Assembly (NCBI RefSeq): GCF_000688255.1
Contig: NZ_JHYS01000017.1
Span: 20,894 to 84,893, forward strand
Length of the DNA stretch: 64,000 nt
Source: Simplicispira psychrophila DSM 11588
GTDB taxonomy: Bacteria > Pseudomonadota > Gammaproteobacteria > Burkholderiales > Burkholderiaceae_C
Reading direction: 5' to 3'
Both the position numbers and the translations under genes were made by a program. Shown piece by piece: positions 53,391 to 64,000 of the stretch; the stretch's first letter is position 1, and every line of letters begins with the position of its first letter. Under the pieces are notes generated by a model. It had not been told where the DNA came from and made no database searches. It saw only the letters and a list, made by a program, of their open reading frames with translations.

Positions 53391-54026
53391 CTATTGACAG
53401 TGCAGTTTTTCGCTGTTCTGGATGATTTCCACCGCAATATGGGCGATTTTTCGCCGTTGGGTGCGTGCCGCTGAGCGCAGCAGATCAAAGGCGGCGCTGC
53501 GCTGCAGTCGGTACTGCACCATGGTGATGCCAGTGGCGACGTTGATGTCACGGTCGCCGTCCAGCGCTTCTTGCAGTTGCTGTCGCGTCTGGCGCAGGGC
53601 ATGGAGTTCGCGCGCACGCTGCAGCGCCGCTTCAATGGTCGGGCGGATCTGGCTGATGGCCAGGGGTTTGACCATGTAGCTGAGTGCGCCCAGGTGCGAA
53701 GCGTGCTCTACGGTGGCCGAGTCGCTGTAGGCGCTGAACACCAAGAAGGGAAGGTGCTGCAGGTCGCGCAGACGCTGTGCCAGAGCCAGGCCGCTGTGCC
53801 CCGGCATGTGCATGTCTAGGATGACCAGGTCGGGGCGCACGCCGCTGGTGAGTAGTGCTTCGGCATCGTCCACCGATTCGGCAGTGCTGGTGCGGTAGCC
53901 GGCCGCACGCAAGCCAGCCGCCATGGTGGCCAGAATCAGCCGGTTGTCGTCCACCAGCAGCAGATGGGCGGGGGCGGCGATCGTCGCAACAGTGGCCGTG
54001 GTGGCAGAGACGGCGCTGGTATTCAT
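53391..54026 (-). CDS. ANTAR-domain response regulator (AmiR/NasT type)
   Basis: 211 residues from ATG 54026. Receiver domain with Asp26-Asp27 in LLLVDDNRL, phospho-acceptor Asp71 in VILDMHMPGHSG and Lys120 in YMVKPLA. The C-terminal 60 residues form a coiled coil and ANTAR helices (AAFDLLRSAARTQRRKIAHIAVEII). ANTAR proteins bind paired hairpins in mRNA leaders to prevent termination, classically for nitrate or amide assimilation genes. No sensor kinase is adjacent, so it is an orphan here, and its RNA target is not in this window as far as I can see. Confidence 0.9.
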   Translation of the reverse strand: MNTSAVSATTATVATIAAPAHLLLVDDNRLILATMAAGLRAAGYRTSTAESVDDAEALLTSGVRPDLVILDMHMPGHSGLALAQRLRDLQHLPFLVFSAYSDSATVEHASHLGALSYMVKPLAISQIRPTIEAALQRARELHALRQTRQQLQEALDGDRDINVATGITMVQYRLQRSAAFDLLRSAARTQRRKIAHIAVEIIQNSEKLHCQ

Positions 54027-54132
54027 GGCAGCTCGCTGGTTTCGAAGAGGGCGCGCACGGTGGCGGCGACAAAGGCCACCAGTGCAGGAGAGGCACGGCG
54101 CAGAACCATGCGAATGCAGCGGGCCGTCCAGG

Positions 54133-55682
<1,550 letters not shown>

Positions 55683-55718
55683 CCGGCGCTGAGTCGGCCT
55701 GCACTGCCCCGCGTTGCC

Positions 55719-56828
55719 ATGCACAAAACCTCGGCTTGGCCTTTGGCACTGGTGTACGCGGCGCTGATCGTTTTTGCCAGCCTGTTTCCCTTCGAGGGCT
55801 GGCGTGCGCAAGGCATTTCGCCGGACGTGTTCCTGTGGGCGCGCATTCCGCCGCCGTACTGGACCGGCTTTGACGTCACCATCAATGTGCTGGGTTATGC
55901 GCCGCTCGGGTTTTTGCTGGCGCTGGCGCTGCTGCGCACCGGCTGGCCGCGCAGCGCGGTGCTGGTGGCGGCGCTGGCGGGCGCCCTGCTGTCGCTGTGC
56001 ATGGAGTATTTGCAGATTTACCTGCCCCAGCGCGTGCCTTCCAATCTCGATCTGGTGCTGAACGCCGCTGGCGCCCTGTGCGGCGCGCTGCTGGCGGCGC
56101 TGCTGGAACGTCTGGGTGCCATCGACCGCTGGAGCCAAGTGCGTAACCGCTGGTTTGTGCCCGATGCGCGTGGCGCGCTGGTGCTGCTGGCGCTGTGGCC
56201 ATGGGCCCTGTTGTTTCCTGTCGCCGAGCCGTTTGGTCTGGGCCAGGGGCTGGAGCGCTTGGAAGCGGCGCTGCTGGAGCTCCTCGACGGCACGCCGTTC
56301 CTGCCTTGGTTGCCGGTGCGCGAGGCGGCCCTCTCGACACTCTCGCCGGCGGGCGAGCTGCTGTCCGTAGCACTGGGGCTGTGGGGACCGTGCCTGCTGG
56401 CGTATAGCGTGATCCGCCATGCCGGGCGGCGCGTTGTTTTTGCGCTGGCGGTGGTGGTGGTGGGTATCGCCGCTACCGCCTTGTCTGCCGCGCTCAGTTA
56501 TGGGCCGGCACACGCCTGGGAGTGGCTCAGCATGCCGGTGCGCGCCGGCCTGTGGGTGACGCTGGTGCTGGCTGCACTGGGTCTGGCGCTGCCCCGGCGC
56601 GCTTGCGCTGTGCTGTTGCTGCTGGTGCTGGCGGTACACTTGAGTCTGCTCAACGACGCGCCCACCAACGCGTATTTGGCACAAACCCTGCAGGCCTGGG
56701 AGCAGGGACGGTTCATCCGTTTCTTTGGCATTGGCCAATGGCTGGGCTGGCTCTGGCCTTATGCCACCCTGGTCTATGTGTTGCTGCGCGCTTCGCGCCG
56801 TGAGCACGTTCCTAAAATGGTGCCATGA
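55719..56828 (+). CDS. VanZ-like multi-pass membrane protein
   Basis: 369 residues with eight or nine hydrophobic segments. The N-terminal 120 residues match VanZ: ASLFPFEGWR, FDVTINVLGYAPLGFLLALAL, SLCMEYLQIYLPQRVPSNLDLVLNAAGALCGALL. The remainder is a second membrane domain of unknown kind. VanZ was named for low-level teicoplanin resistance, but most chromosomal homologues have no known role. It overlaps the downstream ferredoxin gene by 4 bp (ATGA). Confidence 0.88.
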   Translation: MHKTSAWPLALVYAALIVFASLFPFEGWRAQGISPDVFLWARIPPPYWTGFDVTINVLGYAPLGFLLALALLRTGWPRSAVLVAALAGALLSLCMEYLQIYLPQRVPSNLDLVLNAAGALCGALLAALLERLGAIDRWSQVRNRWFVPDARGALVLLALWPWALLFPVAEPFGLGQGLERLEAALLELLDGTPFLPWLPVREAALSTLSPAGELLSVALGLWGPCLLAYSVIRHAGRRVVFALAVVVVGIAATALSAALSYGPAHAWEWLSMPVRAGLWVTLVLAALGLALPRRACAVLLLLVLAVHLSLLNDAPTNAYLAQTLQAWEQGRFIRFFGIGQWLGWLWPYATLVYVLLRASRREHVPKMVP

Positions 56829-57190
56829 CTGAAGCCACCCCCCCTACCACCACAGCACCGGCGCCCGGATACTTCGCGCGCCACATCTTCTTTTGCACCA
56901 ACGAACGCGCCAACGGCGAAAACTGCTGTGCCCAGCATGCCGCGCAGGCGGCGTTTGACCACTGCAAAAAACAGGTCAAGCAAGCCGGCCTGGCTGGCCC
57001 GGGCAAGGTGCGCGTGAACAAGGCGGGTTGCCTGGACCGCTGCGCCGCTGGCCCGGTGGCGGTGGTCTATCCCGATGGCGTCTGGTACAGCTATGTGGAC
57101 AACGCCGATATCGAGGAAATCGTCGAATCGCACCTGAAAAATGGCCAGGTGGTCGAGCGTTTGCTGATTCCACCGGAACTTGGACGCTGA
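56825..57190 (+). CDS. Thioredoxin-like [2Fe-2S] ferredoxin
   Basis: 121 residues. Cysteines in FFCTNERANGENCCAQH and KAGCLDRCAAGPVAVVYPDGVWY fit the thioredoxin-fold [2Fe-2S] family (as in NuoE-like and Aquifex/Azotobacter shethna-type ferredoxins). The N-terminal 17 residues are Pro/Thr-rich. Cytosolic electron carrier; partner unknown. Translationally coupled to the VanZ-like gene. Confidence 0.9.
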   Translation: MTEATPPTTTAPAPGYFARHIFFCTNERANGENCCAQHAAQAAFDHCKKQVKQAGLAGPGKVRVNKAGCLDRCAAGPVAVVYPDGVWYSYVDNADIEEIVESHLKNGQVVERLLIPPELGR

Positions 57191-57224
57191 CCGGCGCTCT
57201 ACCCGGTAGGCCATTTTTTCGGCT

Positions 57225-57280
57225 CTTTTAAGCCTCCAGCCCAAGTGCAGCAAGCGCTTGTAGCTACAAAATTAATAGTT
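57225..57280. repeat. Dispersed palindromic repeat, copy 11
   Basis: TTTTAAGCCTCCAGCCCAAG, GCAAGCGCTTGTAGCTAC, AAAATTAATAG. It fills the gap between the ferredoxin gene and the hydrolase, ending only 5 bp before the hydrolase ATG. Confidence 0.7.
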
Positions 57281-57285
57281 TCACC

Positions 57286-57927
57286 ATGAATGTACACACT
57301 GAACGCCTGCGCCTGCTCGGCACCGCCGGTGCCATCGAGGCCGTGCGCGACGCCGCTGCCGTGGCACCCGGCAGCGCACCGCGCGGCGTGGCCGTCATTG
57401 CCCACCCGCATCCGTTGTTTGGCGGCACGCTGGACAACAAGGTGGTGCAAACCCTGGCGCGCGCTGTGGTGCAGTGCGGCTGGACGGCGGTGCGCTTTAA
57501 TTTTCGCGGCGTCGGTGCCAGTGATGGCGTACACGACGAGGGGCGCGGCGAATTGCAGGACTTCTTATCAGTGGTCGAACAAGTGGCGCCCGAGGGGCCG
57601 CTGGTGCTGGCCGGTTTTTCGTTTGGTGCCTTTGTCACCAGCCATGCGCTGGCCACGCTGTGGTCGCAGCGCAGCATTGCGCACGCCGTGCTGGTCGGCA
57701 CGGCGGCCAGCCGCTTCGCCGTGGCTCCCGTGCCGCCCGAGGCGCACCTGCGCACCCTGGTGGTGCACGGCGAGCAGGACGATACCGTGCCGCTGGCCTC
57801 CGTGATGGACTGGGCGCGGCCGCAGGTACTGCCTGTCACAGTCTTGCCCGGTGGTGGCCATTTCTTTCACGGACAATTGCCGCTGCTGAAAAATCTGGTG
57901 GTGCGCCACCTGCACTCCGGCGTCTGA
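57286..57927 (+). CDS. alpha/beta hydrolase (probable esterase)
   Basis: 213 residues. HPHPLFGGTLDNKVV and FNFRGVGASDG are the typical first blocks of this small hydrolase group; nucleophile Ser is in AGFSFGAFV, acid Asp in GEQDDTVPL, His in LPGGGHFFHG. Substrate unknown. The ATG is only 5 bp from a palindromic repeat whose arm may occlude ribosome access. The carboxypeptidase gene follows after 86 bp. Confidence 0.87.
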   Translation: MNVHTERLRLLGTAGAIEAVRDAAAVAPGSAPRGVAVIAHPHPLFGGTLDNKVVQTLARAVVQCGWTAVRFNFRGVGASDGVHDEGRGELQDFLSVVEQVAPEGPLVLAGFSFGAFVTSHALATLWSQRSIAHAVLVGTAASRFAVAPVPPEAHLRTLVVHGEQDDTVPLASVMDWARPQVLPVTVLPGGGHFFHGQLPLLKNLVVRHLHSGV

Positions 57928-58013
57928 TTGCCCTATCGCCCATGCTGCGGCCGCCTTTCGTCGGTGGCCGAGCAGATTTTCCTGCTTCCTTTTTTGACTG
58001 TTTTTCTACCCCC

Positions 58014-59192
58014 ATGAAACGAATCCTGTCCGTGCTCCGTTCTTTTGCCCTGGCTGTCGGGGTGTCCTCGGCCACTTTGCTGGCCCATGCCCAGGCCATT
58101 CAGGCCCCCCAGCCGCCTGAAATTGCCGCCCGCACCTACATGTTGGTGGACGTGACCGCTAACCAGGTTTTGGCCGCCAAGGATATTGATTCCCCGGTAG
58201 AGCAGGCCTCGCTGACCAAGCTGATGACCGGTTACCTGGTGTTTGATGCCCTGCGCACCAAAAAAATCGACCTACAGCAGAAATTCCCCGTCAGCGTGCG
58301 CGCCTGGAAAATGCCAGGCTCGCGCATGTTCATCGACCCGAAGATGCAGGTGCCGGTGGATGACCTGATCAAAGGCATGATCGTGCAGTCCGGCAACGAC
58401 GCCACCATGGCCCTGGCCGAGGGGGTGGGCGGGACCGCCGAGCAGTTTGTCAAACTGATGAACGACCAGGCTAAGGCCCTGGGCATGACGGGCACCAGCT
58501 ATAAAAATCCCGAAGGCCTGACCGAACCCGGCCACTTGACCACGGCGCGTGACCTGAGCATTCTGGCCACCCGGCTGATGCAGGACTTTCCGCAGTACAT
58601 GCACTACTACGCCACCAAGCAGTACAGCTACCCCGGTACGCCCGCGTCGAACGGCAACAACCGCAATTCGCTGCTGTTTCGCGACCCCACTGTCGATGGT
58701 CTGAAGACCGGCCATACGGCCGCCGCCGGCTACTGCCTAGTGTCCACAGCCAAGCGCGAGTTTCCGCAGGTCGGCACGCGGCGCCTGCTCTCTATCGTGC
58801 TCGGGGCCTCGAGTGAAAACGCGCGCGCCAATGAAAGCCAGAAATTGCTCAATTGGGGTTACACCGCCTTTGAGGCCGTGAAACTGTTCGATGCGGGTCA
58901 GCCGGTAGCCACCCCAGCCGTCTGGAAGGGCACAAGCAACACTGTCAAGATGGGACGCATCGAAGCCATCGTGGTAGCGGTGCCTGCAGGCAGCGCCGGC
59001 AAGATCACTACCCACATCTCGCACCAGGACCCGCTGGTGGCGCCGTTTGGCAAAGGCCAGGCCATCGGTGCCCTGAAGGTGTCGCTGGATGCAGAGCCAT
59101 TGCGTGACGTACCACTGATCGCGCTGGACGGTGTCGAGCAGGCGGGCGTCATGGGCCGTGCCTGGGATGCAATGCGTTTGTGGATCAAGTAA
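58014..59192 (+). CDS. dacC: D-alanyl-D-alanine carboxypeptidase (PBP5/6 type)
   Basis: 392 residues from ATG 58014. Signal peptide (LRSFALAVGVSSATLLAHA), then the three serine-protease-like motifs: S66-L-T-K69, S126-G-N128 and K231-T-G233. The C-terminal part has the PBP5 beta-domain and an amphipathic end (AGVMGRAWDAMRLWIK) that anchors it to the inner membrane. Trims the terminal D-Ala from peptidoglycan pentapeptides. Named dacC by convention; it could equally be called dacA. Confidence 0.94.
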   Translation: MKRILSVLRSFALAVGVSSATLLAHAQAIQAPQPPEIAARTYMLVDVTANQVLAAKDIDSPVEQASLTKLMTGYLVFDALRTKKIDLQQKFPVSVRAWKMPGSRMFIDPKMQVPVDDLIKGMIVQSGNDATMALAEGVGGTAEQFVKLMNDQAKALGMTGTSYKNPEGLTEPGHLTTARDLSILATRLMQDFPQYMHYYATKQYSYPGTPASNGNNRNSLLFRDPTVDGLKTGHTAAAGYCLVSTAKREFPQVGTRRLLSIVLGASSENARANESQKLLNWGYTAFEAVKLFDAGQPVATPAVWKGTSNTVKMGRIEAIVVAVPAGSAGKITTHISHQDPLVAPFGKGQAIGALKVSLDAEPLRDVPLIALDGVEQAGVMGRAWDAMRLWIK

Positions 59193-59219
59193 TTCACTGC
59201 ACCGTCGGCGCAATTTTTC

Positions 59220-59248
59220 TTGTCAGTCAGCGCCTCTTCTGATAAATT
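59220..59248 (+). promoter_or_regulatory. Candidate sigma-70 promoter of the str operon
   Basis: TTGTCA, 17 bases, TAAATT, ending 68 bp before rpsL. The -35 matches the consensus at four or five positions and spacing is ideal. Prediction only. Confidence 0.5.
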
Positions 59249-59315
59249 AGAGGGCTTTTCGGAATTTCCGAGGAGTTCACGTTTTCGTTTTTTACGTTTA
59301 GGGACGACACTATTC

Positions 59316-59693
59316 ATGCCAACCATTAACCAGCTCGTGCGACACGGGCGTGAGGTCGAGAAGACCAACTCTAAAAGCCCGGCGATGGAAAACTCGCCAC
59401 AGCGCCGCGGCGTGTGTACCCGTGTGTACACCACGACGCCTAAAAAGCCTAACTCCGCTCTGCGTAAAGTCGCCAAAGTGCGCCTGACCAACGGTTTTGA
59501 GGTCATCTCCTACATCGGCGGCGAAGGCCACAACCTGCAAGAGCACAGCGTTGTGCTGGTGCGCGGCGGTCGTGTCAAGGATTTGCCCGGTGTGCGTTAC
59601 CACATCGTGCGCGGTGCGCTCGACCTGCAAGGCGTGAAAGACCGCAAGCAGTCGCGCTCCAAGTACGGCGCCAAGAAGCCCAAGGCCAAATAA
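59316..59693 (+). CDS. rpsL: 30S ribosomal protein S12
   Basis: 125 residues, complete. Starts [16 protein letters not shown]. Lysines at 43 ([12 protein letters not shown]) and 88 ([12 protein letters not shown]), the positions altered in streptomycin-resistant mutants, are wild type, and Asp89, the methylthiolation site in E. coli, is present. Part of the decoding centre of the small subunit. First gene of rpsL-rpsG-fusA-tuf. Confidence 0.99.
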   Translation: MPTINQLVRHGREVEKTNSKSPAMENSPQRRGVCTRVYTTTPKKPNSALRKVAKVRLTNGFEVISYIGGEGHNLQEHSVVLVRGGRVKDLPGVRYHIVRGALDLQGVKDRKQSRSKYGAKKPKAK

Positions 59694-59858
59694 GCCCTGG
59701 CGCTGCCAAAAACAATCGGTGTTTGATGCGCCTGGCTGGCGATATCAAACGAAGTGACCCCAAGCGCGAATGTTTCGTGTGGGTCGAGTAAGTGGGGGTT
59801 TTTGATAACTCTCGCGGTGTCTGAAAAGATACCAACTGAAGCAATATGAGGTGAAACA

Positions 59859-60332
59859 ATGCCACGTCGTCGCGAAGTCCCCAAACGTGAAATTCTGCCG
59901 GATCCAAAGTTCGGTAACGTAGAGCTGTCCAAATTCATGAACGTGATCATGGAAGGCGGCAAAAAAGCAGTCGCTGAGCGCATCATTTATGGCGCGCTCG
60001 AACTGATCGAGAAAAAGCACCCGGACAAAGACCCGCTGGAAGCTTTCGTGGTTGCTATCAACAACGTCAAGCCCATGGTCGAAGTCAAGTCGCGCCGCGT
60101 TGGCGGTGCCAACTACCAAGTGCCCGTCGAAGTGCGTCCTGTCCGTCGCCTCGCCCTGTCGATGCGCTGGCTCAAGGAAGCTGCACGCAAGCGCGGCGAA
60201 AAATCCATGGCCCAGCGCCTGGCCAATGAGCTGCTCGAGGCCACCGAAGGCCGTGGCGGCGCTATGAAGAAGCGTGATGAAGTGCACCGCATGGCCGAGG
60301 CCAACAAGGCTTTCAGCCACTTCCGCTTCTAA
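59859..60332 (+). CDS. rpsG: 30S ribosomal protein S7
   Basis: 157 residues, [20 protein letters not shown]...; binds the 16S rRNA 3' major domain and nucleates head assembly. In E. coli S7 represses translation of this operon by binding between rpsL and rpsG; the 165-bp gap here leaves room for such a site but I did not identify the fold. Ribosome-binding site GAGG precedes the ATG. Confidence 0.99.
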   Translation: MPRRREVPKREILPDPKFGNVELSKFMNVIMEGGKKAVAERIIYGALELIEKKHPDKDPLEAFVVAINNVKPMVEVKSRRVGGANYQVPVEVRPVRRLALSMRWLKEAARKRGEKSMAQRLANELLEATEGRGGAMKKRDEVHRMAEANKAFSHFRF

Positions 60333-60482
60333 GCAATTGGCCTAAGTCTCGGTCAACACACAAGGCTGCTGGCATCTTTGCCTGCGGCCTTGTTCTGGTT
60401 GAGGCGGCCACAGAATTATCGGGCTGCGATGCAACCATGTGTGGCCTGACCCCCCTGTAAAAACGACCCATCAAGGATTCAC

Positions 60483-62585
60483 ATGGCTCGCAAGACCCCC
60501 ATTGAGCGCTACCGCAATATCGGTATCTCGGCACACATTGACGCCGGCAAAACCACGACTACTGAACGTATTCTTTTCTATACGGGCGTAACCCACAAGC
60601 TGGGTGAAGTGCACGACGGCGCCGCCACCACCGACTGGATGGAGCAAGAGCAAGAGCGCGGTATCACGATTACCTCGGCCGCCGTGACTTGCTTCTGGAA
60701 GGGCATGGACCTGTCCTACCCTGAGCACCGCTTCAACATCATCGACACCCCCGGTCACGTGGACTTCACCATTGAAGTTGAGCGCTCGATGCGCGTCCTA
60801 GACGGCGCTTGCATGGTCTACTGTGCCGTGGGCGGCGTGCAGCCGCAGTCCGAAACCGTGTGGCGCCAAGCCAACAAATACAAGGTCCCCCGTCTGGCCT
60901 TCGTGAACAAGATGGACCGTACCGGTGCCAACTTCTTCAAGGTCGTCGAGCAGATGAAGTTGCGTCTGAAGGCCAATCCCGTGCCCGTGGTGATCCCAAT
61001 CGGCGCCGAAGACAAGTTCCAGGGCGTGGTCGATCTGCTGAAGATGAAGGCCATCATCTGGGACGAAGCGTCTCAGGGCATGAAGTTCGATTACCAAGAG
61101 ATCCCGGCGGACCTCGTGGAAACGGCCAAGGAATGGCGTGAAAAGATGGTGGAAGCTGCGGCCGAAGCCTCTGAAGAGCTGATGAACAAATACCTCGAAG
61201 AGGGCGACCTCTCCGAAGACGAGATCAAGTTCGGTCTGCGTACGCGCACGATCGCGACAGAAATCCACCCGATGCTGTGCGGCACAGCCTTCAAGAACAA
61301 GGGCGTGCAGCGCATGTTGGACGCCGTCATCGACTACCTGCCAGCACCCACAGACATTCCTGATGTGACCGGCACCGATGAGGACGAGCAGCCCATCACC
61401 CGCAAGGCCGACGACAGCGAGAAGTTCTCGGCACTGGCGTTCAAGCTGATGACCGACCCGTTCGTCGGTCAGCTGACCTTCGTGCGCGTGTATTCGGGGG
61501 TGCTGACCAAAGGCGACACCGTCTTCAACTCGATCAAGGGCAAGAAAGAGCGTATTGGCCGTATCGTGCAGATGATGGCCAACGACCGCGTCGAAGTGGA
61601 CGAAATCCGCGCTGGCGATATCGCTGCCTGCGTCGGTTTGAAAGACGTGACGACCGGTGAAACCCTGTCTGACCTGAATTCGCCCATCATTCTTGAGCGC
61701 ATGGTGTTCCCTGAGCCCGTGATCACGCAAGCCGTTGAGCCCAAGACCAAGGCTGACCAAGAAAAAATGGGTATTGCGCTGCAGCGTCTGGCTGCAGAAG
61801 ATCCTTCTTTCCGCGTCAAGACCGACGAAGAGTCGGGCCAGACCCTGATCGCCGGCATGGGCGAGTTGCATCTGGAAATCATCGTGGACCGCATGAAGCG
61901 CGAGTTCGGCGTGGAAGCCAATGTCGGCAAGCCCCAGGTGGCCTACCGTGAAACCATCCGCAAGACGGTGGAAGACGCTGAAGGCAAGTTTGTGCGCCAG
62001 TCGGGCGGCAAGGGCCAATATGGCCACGTGGTGCTCAAGATCGAACCCAATGAGCCAGGCAAGGGCATTGAATTCATCGACGCCATCAAGGGTGGTGTGG
62101 TTCCGCGTGAATACATCCCCGCAGTGGAAAAGGGCATCAACGAAGCTGTCACGCAAGGCGTGCTGGCCGGCTACCCGGTGGTGGACGTCAAGGTCACGCT
62201 GCACTTCGGTTCGTACCACGATGTGGACTCGAACGAGCTGGCCTTCAAGATGGCTGCCATCTTTGGTTTCAAGGAAGGCTGCCGCAAGGCCAGCCCGGTG
62301 ATCCTGGAGCCGATGATGGCCGTGGAAGTCGAAACGCCTGAAGACTACGCCGGCAACGTGATGGGCGATCTGTCCTCACGCCGTGGCTTGGTGCAAGGCA
62401 TGGAAGACATCCCTGGCGGCGGCAAAGTCATCAAGGCCGAAGTGCCACTGTCGGAAATGTTTGGCTACTCGACTACGCTGCGCTCCGCGACGCAAGGCCG
62501 TGCCACCTACTCGATGGAATTCAAGCATTACAGCGAAGCCCCGCGCAACGTGTCCGAAGCCATCATGGCATCACGGGCTAAATAA
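60483..62585 (+). CDS. fusA: Translation elongation factor G
   Basis: 700 residues. GTPase motifs: [17 protein letters not shown] (P-loop), DTPGHVDF and [10 protein letters not shown]. Domains II-V follow with no gap; [17 protein letters not shown] marks domain IV. Catalyses translocation on the ribosome. 150 bp after rpsG. The gap to tuf is longer (224 bp) and contains a palindromic repeat. Confidence 0.99.
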   Translation: MARKTPIERYRNIGISAHIDAGKTTTTERILFYTGVTHKLGEVHDGAATTDWMEQEQERGITITSAAVTCFWKGMDLSYPEHRFNIIDTPGHVDFTIEVERSMRVLDGACMVYCAVGGVQPQSETVWRQANKYKVPRLAFVNKMDRTGANFFKVVEQMKLRLKANPVPVVIPIGAEDKFQGVVDLLKMKAIIWDEASQGMKFDYQEIPADLVETAKEWREKMVEAAAEASEELMNKYLEEGDLSEDEIKFGLRTRTIATEIHPMLCGTAFKNKGVQRMLDAVIDYLPAPTDIPDVTGTDEDEQPITRKADDSEKFSALAFKLMTDPFVGQLTFVRVYSGVLTKGDTVFNSIKGKKERIGRIVQMMANDRVEVDEIRAGDIAACVGLKDVTTGETLSDLNSPIILERMVFPEPVITQAVEPKTKADQEKMGIALQRLAAEDPSFRVKTDEESGQTLIAGMGELHLEIIVDRMKREFGVEANVGKPQVAYRETIRKTVEDAEGKFVRQSGGKGQYGHVVLKIEPNEPGKGIEFIDAIKGGVVPREYIPAVEKGINEAVTQGVLAGYPVVDVKVTLHFGSYHDVDSNELAFKMAAIFGFKEGCRKASPVILEPMMAVEVETPEDYAGNVMGDLSSRRGLVQGMEDIPGGGKVIKAEVPLSEMFGYSTTLRSATQGRATYSMEFKHYSEAPRNVSEAIMASRAK

Positions 62586-62633
62586 GTCCCTGGGGATAGG
62601 CCAGCTTGGCTGCTCTGTCTCCTCTGATTAAAT

Positions 62634-62703
62634 TTAGGTCAAATTAGCTTTTAACGCTTATTCAGTAAGCGCTATGAGCTACTAAATAAATAGCAAATTT
62701 TTT
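62634..62703. repeat. Dispersed palindromic repeat, copy 12, in the str operon
   Basis: TTTAGGTCAAATTAGC, TTTTAACGCTTATTCAGTAAGC, GCTATGAGCTACTAAATAAATAGC. A well-formed hairpin between fusA and tuf, 107 bp before the tuf ATG. Confidence 0.75.
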
Positions 62704-62809
62704 GCAGTCTGCGATCCGGTGCCGCCCCGTTGTCCTGTGCAGGGTGAATCAGCAATCGGATGCAGACGTTAAACCACAACACAGGCATTGCTCTTTGGAG
62801 AATTGAAAA

Positions 62810-64000
62810 ATGGCAAAAGGAAAATTCGAGCGTAACAAGCCGCACGTCAACGTGGGCACGATTGGCCACGTGGACCATGGCAAGACGACGCTGACGGCAG
62901 CGATTGCCACGGTGCTGTCGAAGAAATTCGGCGGCGAAGCCAAGGACTACTCGCAGATCGACAACGCGCCTGAAGAAAAAGCGCGCGGTATCACGATCAA
63001 CACCTCGCACGTCGAGTACGAAACAGGTGCGCGCCACTACGCACACGTCGATTGCCCCGGCCACGCTGACTATGTGAAGAACATGATCACCGGCGCGGCG
63101 CAAATGGACGGCGCTATCTTGGTGTGCTCGGCTGCTGACGGCCCTATGCCACAAACGCGCGAACACATCTTGTTGGCCCGCCAAGTGGGCGTGCCTTACA
63201 TCATCGTGTTCCTGAACAAGTGCGACATGGTGGACGACGAAGAGTTGCTCGAACTGGTCGAAATGGAAGTGCGCGAGCTCCTCGACAAATATGATTTCCC
63301 AGGCGATGACACCCCGATCATTCGCGGTTCCGCCAAGCTGGCCCTCGAAGGCGACACTGGCCCGATGGGCGAAGAAGCCATCATGAAGCTGGCTGAAGCA
63401 CTGGACACCTACATCCCCACGCCTGACCGCGCGGTCGACGGTGCTTTCCTGATGCCTGTGGAAGACGTGTTCTCCATCTCCGGTCGCGGCACCGTGGTGA
63501 CGGGCCGTATTGAGCGCGGCATCATCAAGGTCGGTGAAGAAATCGAAATCGTCGGTATCAAAGACACCGTCAAGACCATCTGCACCGGTGTGGAAATGTT
63601 CCGCAAGTTGCTGGACCAAGGTCAAGCGGGCGACAACGTCGGCCTGCTCTTGCGCGGTACCAAGCGCGAAGACGTCGAGCGCGGCCAAGTGCTGTGCAAG
63701 CCCGGTTCGATCAAGCCACACACGCACTTCACCGCTGAAGTCTATGTGCTGAGCAAGGACGAAGGCGGCCGCCACACGCCTTTCTTCAACAACTACCGTC
63801 CCCAGTTCTACTTCCGCACAACGGACGTGACCGGTGCGATCGAGTTGCCTGAAGGCAAGGAAATGGTCATGCCTGGCGATAACGTGTCGATCACTGTCAA
63901 GCTGATCAACCCCATCGCCATGGAAGAAGGCCTGCGTTTTGCTATCCGCGAAGGTGGCCGCACTGTCGGCGCCGGTGTGGTTGCCAAAATCATCGCGTAA
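62810..64000 (+). CDS. tuf: Translation elongation factor Tu
   Basis: 396 residues; stop codon at the last base of the window. [27 protein letters not shown] and NKCDMVDD are the G-box motifs. Delivers aminoacyl-tRNA to the ribosome. GGAGAATTGAAAA lies before the ATG. The repeat upstream may weaken co-transcription with fusA, so tuf could also have its own promoter. A second tuf copy elsewhere in the genome is usual for this group. Confidence 0.99.
   Translation: MAKGKFERNKPHVNVGTIGHVDHGKTTLTAAIATVLSKKFGGEAKDYSQIDNAPEEKARGITINTSHVEYETGARHYAHVDCPGHADYVKNMITGAAQMDGAILVCSAADGPMPQTREHILLARQVGVPYIIVFLNKCDMVDDEELLELVEMEVRELLDKYDFPGDDTPIIRGSAKLALEGDTGPMGEEAIMKLAEALDTYIPTPDRAVDGAFLMPVEDVFSISGRGTVVTGRIERGIIKVGEEIEIVGIKDTVKTICTGVEMFRKLLDQGQAGDNVGLLLRGTKREDVERGQVLCKPGSIKPHTHFTAEVYVLSKDEGGRHTPFFNNYRPQFYFRTTDVTGAIELPEGKEMVMPGDNVSITVKLINPIAMEEGLRFAIREGGRTVGAGVVAKIIA

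Noticed and set aside
60360..60393. Hairpin ACAAGGC/GCCTTGT between rpsG and fusA as a terminator
   Set aside because: Long loop and no T run; termination here would also cut fusA from its operon. It might be a processing site.

Overview
The window looks like a chromosomal segment of a GC-rich betaproteobacterium, most likely Comamonadaceae (the Acidovorax, Alicycliphilus, Simplicispira and Rhodoferax neighbourhood). I base this on protein style, the lptD-surA-rsmA order, a beta-type nos cluster, an rpsL-rpsG-fusA-tuf operon, and a dispersed imperfect palindrome of about 55 bp (halves built on TAGCT...AGCGCTT and AAGCGCT...AGGCC) seen in at least ten gaps. There is no rRNA, tRNA, CRISPR array, insertion sequence or phage gene. 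The window is gene-dense, housekeeping mixed with accessory respiration and efflux.

Layout. 1-4310: an unknown partial gene, a membrane GGDEF cyclase, a DUF2254 protein and a CPA1 cation/proton antiporter. 4393-8142: a TetR-controlled ABC efflux cassette (adaptor, FtsX-like permease, ATPase) with a palindromic operator candidate. 8207-9289: a REP-like pair, then a tandem glycine riboswitch in front of a UPF0126/YicG-type glycine transporter. 9371-18654: an ArsR-type repressor facing a run that combines a tripartite RND pump, a CxxC AhpD-like protein, TolC, a sulfide:quinone oxidoreductase with all three key cysteines, and a second SQR-like flavoprotein that lacks one. This is the most unusual gene set here. 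18751-26229: DUF3617, rsmE, and amgK divergent from lptD-surA-rsmA. 26294-37371: nitrous oxide reduction. nosZ comes first, then a strong terminator, then nosRDFYL and a second NosL; a lipid-anchored cytochrome c and an ApbE flavin transferase run divergently. 37505-48923: assorted metabolism (flavin reductase, TetR, UspA, phosphoesterase, PEP carboxykinase, threonine ammonia-lyase, AidB-like dehydrogenase, Lgt-like/thioredoxin fusion, MarC, dienelactone hydrolase). 48925-54026: signalling (chemoreceptor, GGDEF-EAL protein, ANTAR response regulator). 54190-59192: hemB divergent from hemJ, VanZ-like protein, thioredoxin-like ferredoxin, alpha/beta hydrolase, D,D-carboxypeptidase. 59220-64000: the str operon.

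How parts work together. NosR carries an ApbE flavinylation motif and an ApbE gene sits in the divergent nos unit; NosDFY and NosL supply copper and sulfur for NosZ. NosZ and the small cytochrome both have a lipobox followed by an Ala/Pro-rich linker, so both may be membrane-tethered. An FNR/NNR-type box upstream suggests control by oxygen limitation or nitric oxide. In the sulfur/efflux block the regulator, pump and flavoproteins share one transcription direction, suggesting one response to a sulfur or electrophile stress, but the inducer cannot be read from sequence.

Limits: all family calls come from reading motifs and overall sequence by eye; start codons are chosen on ribosome-binding sites and overlaps; operators and terminators are structural predictions.
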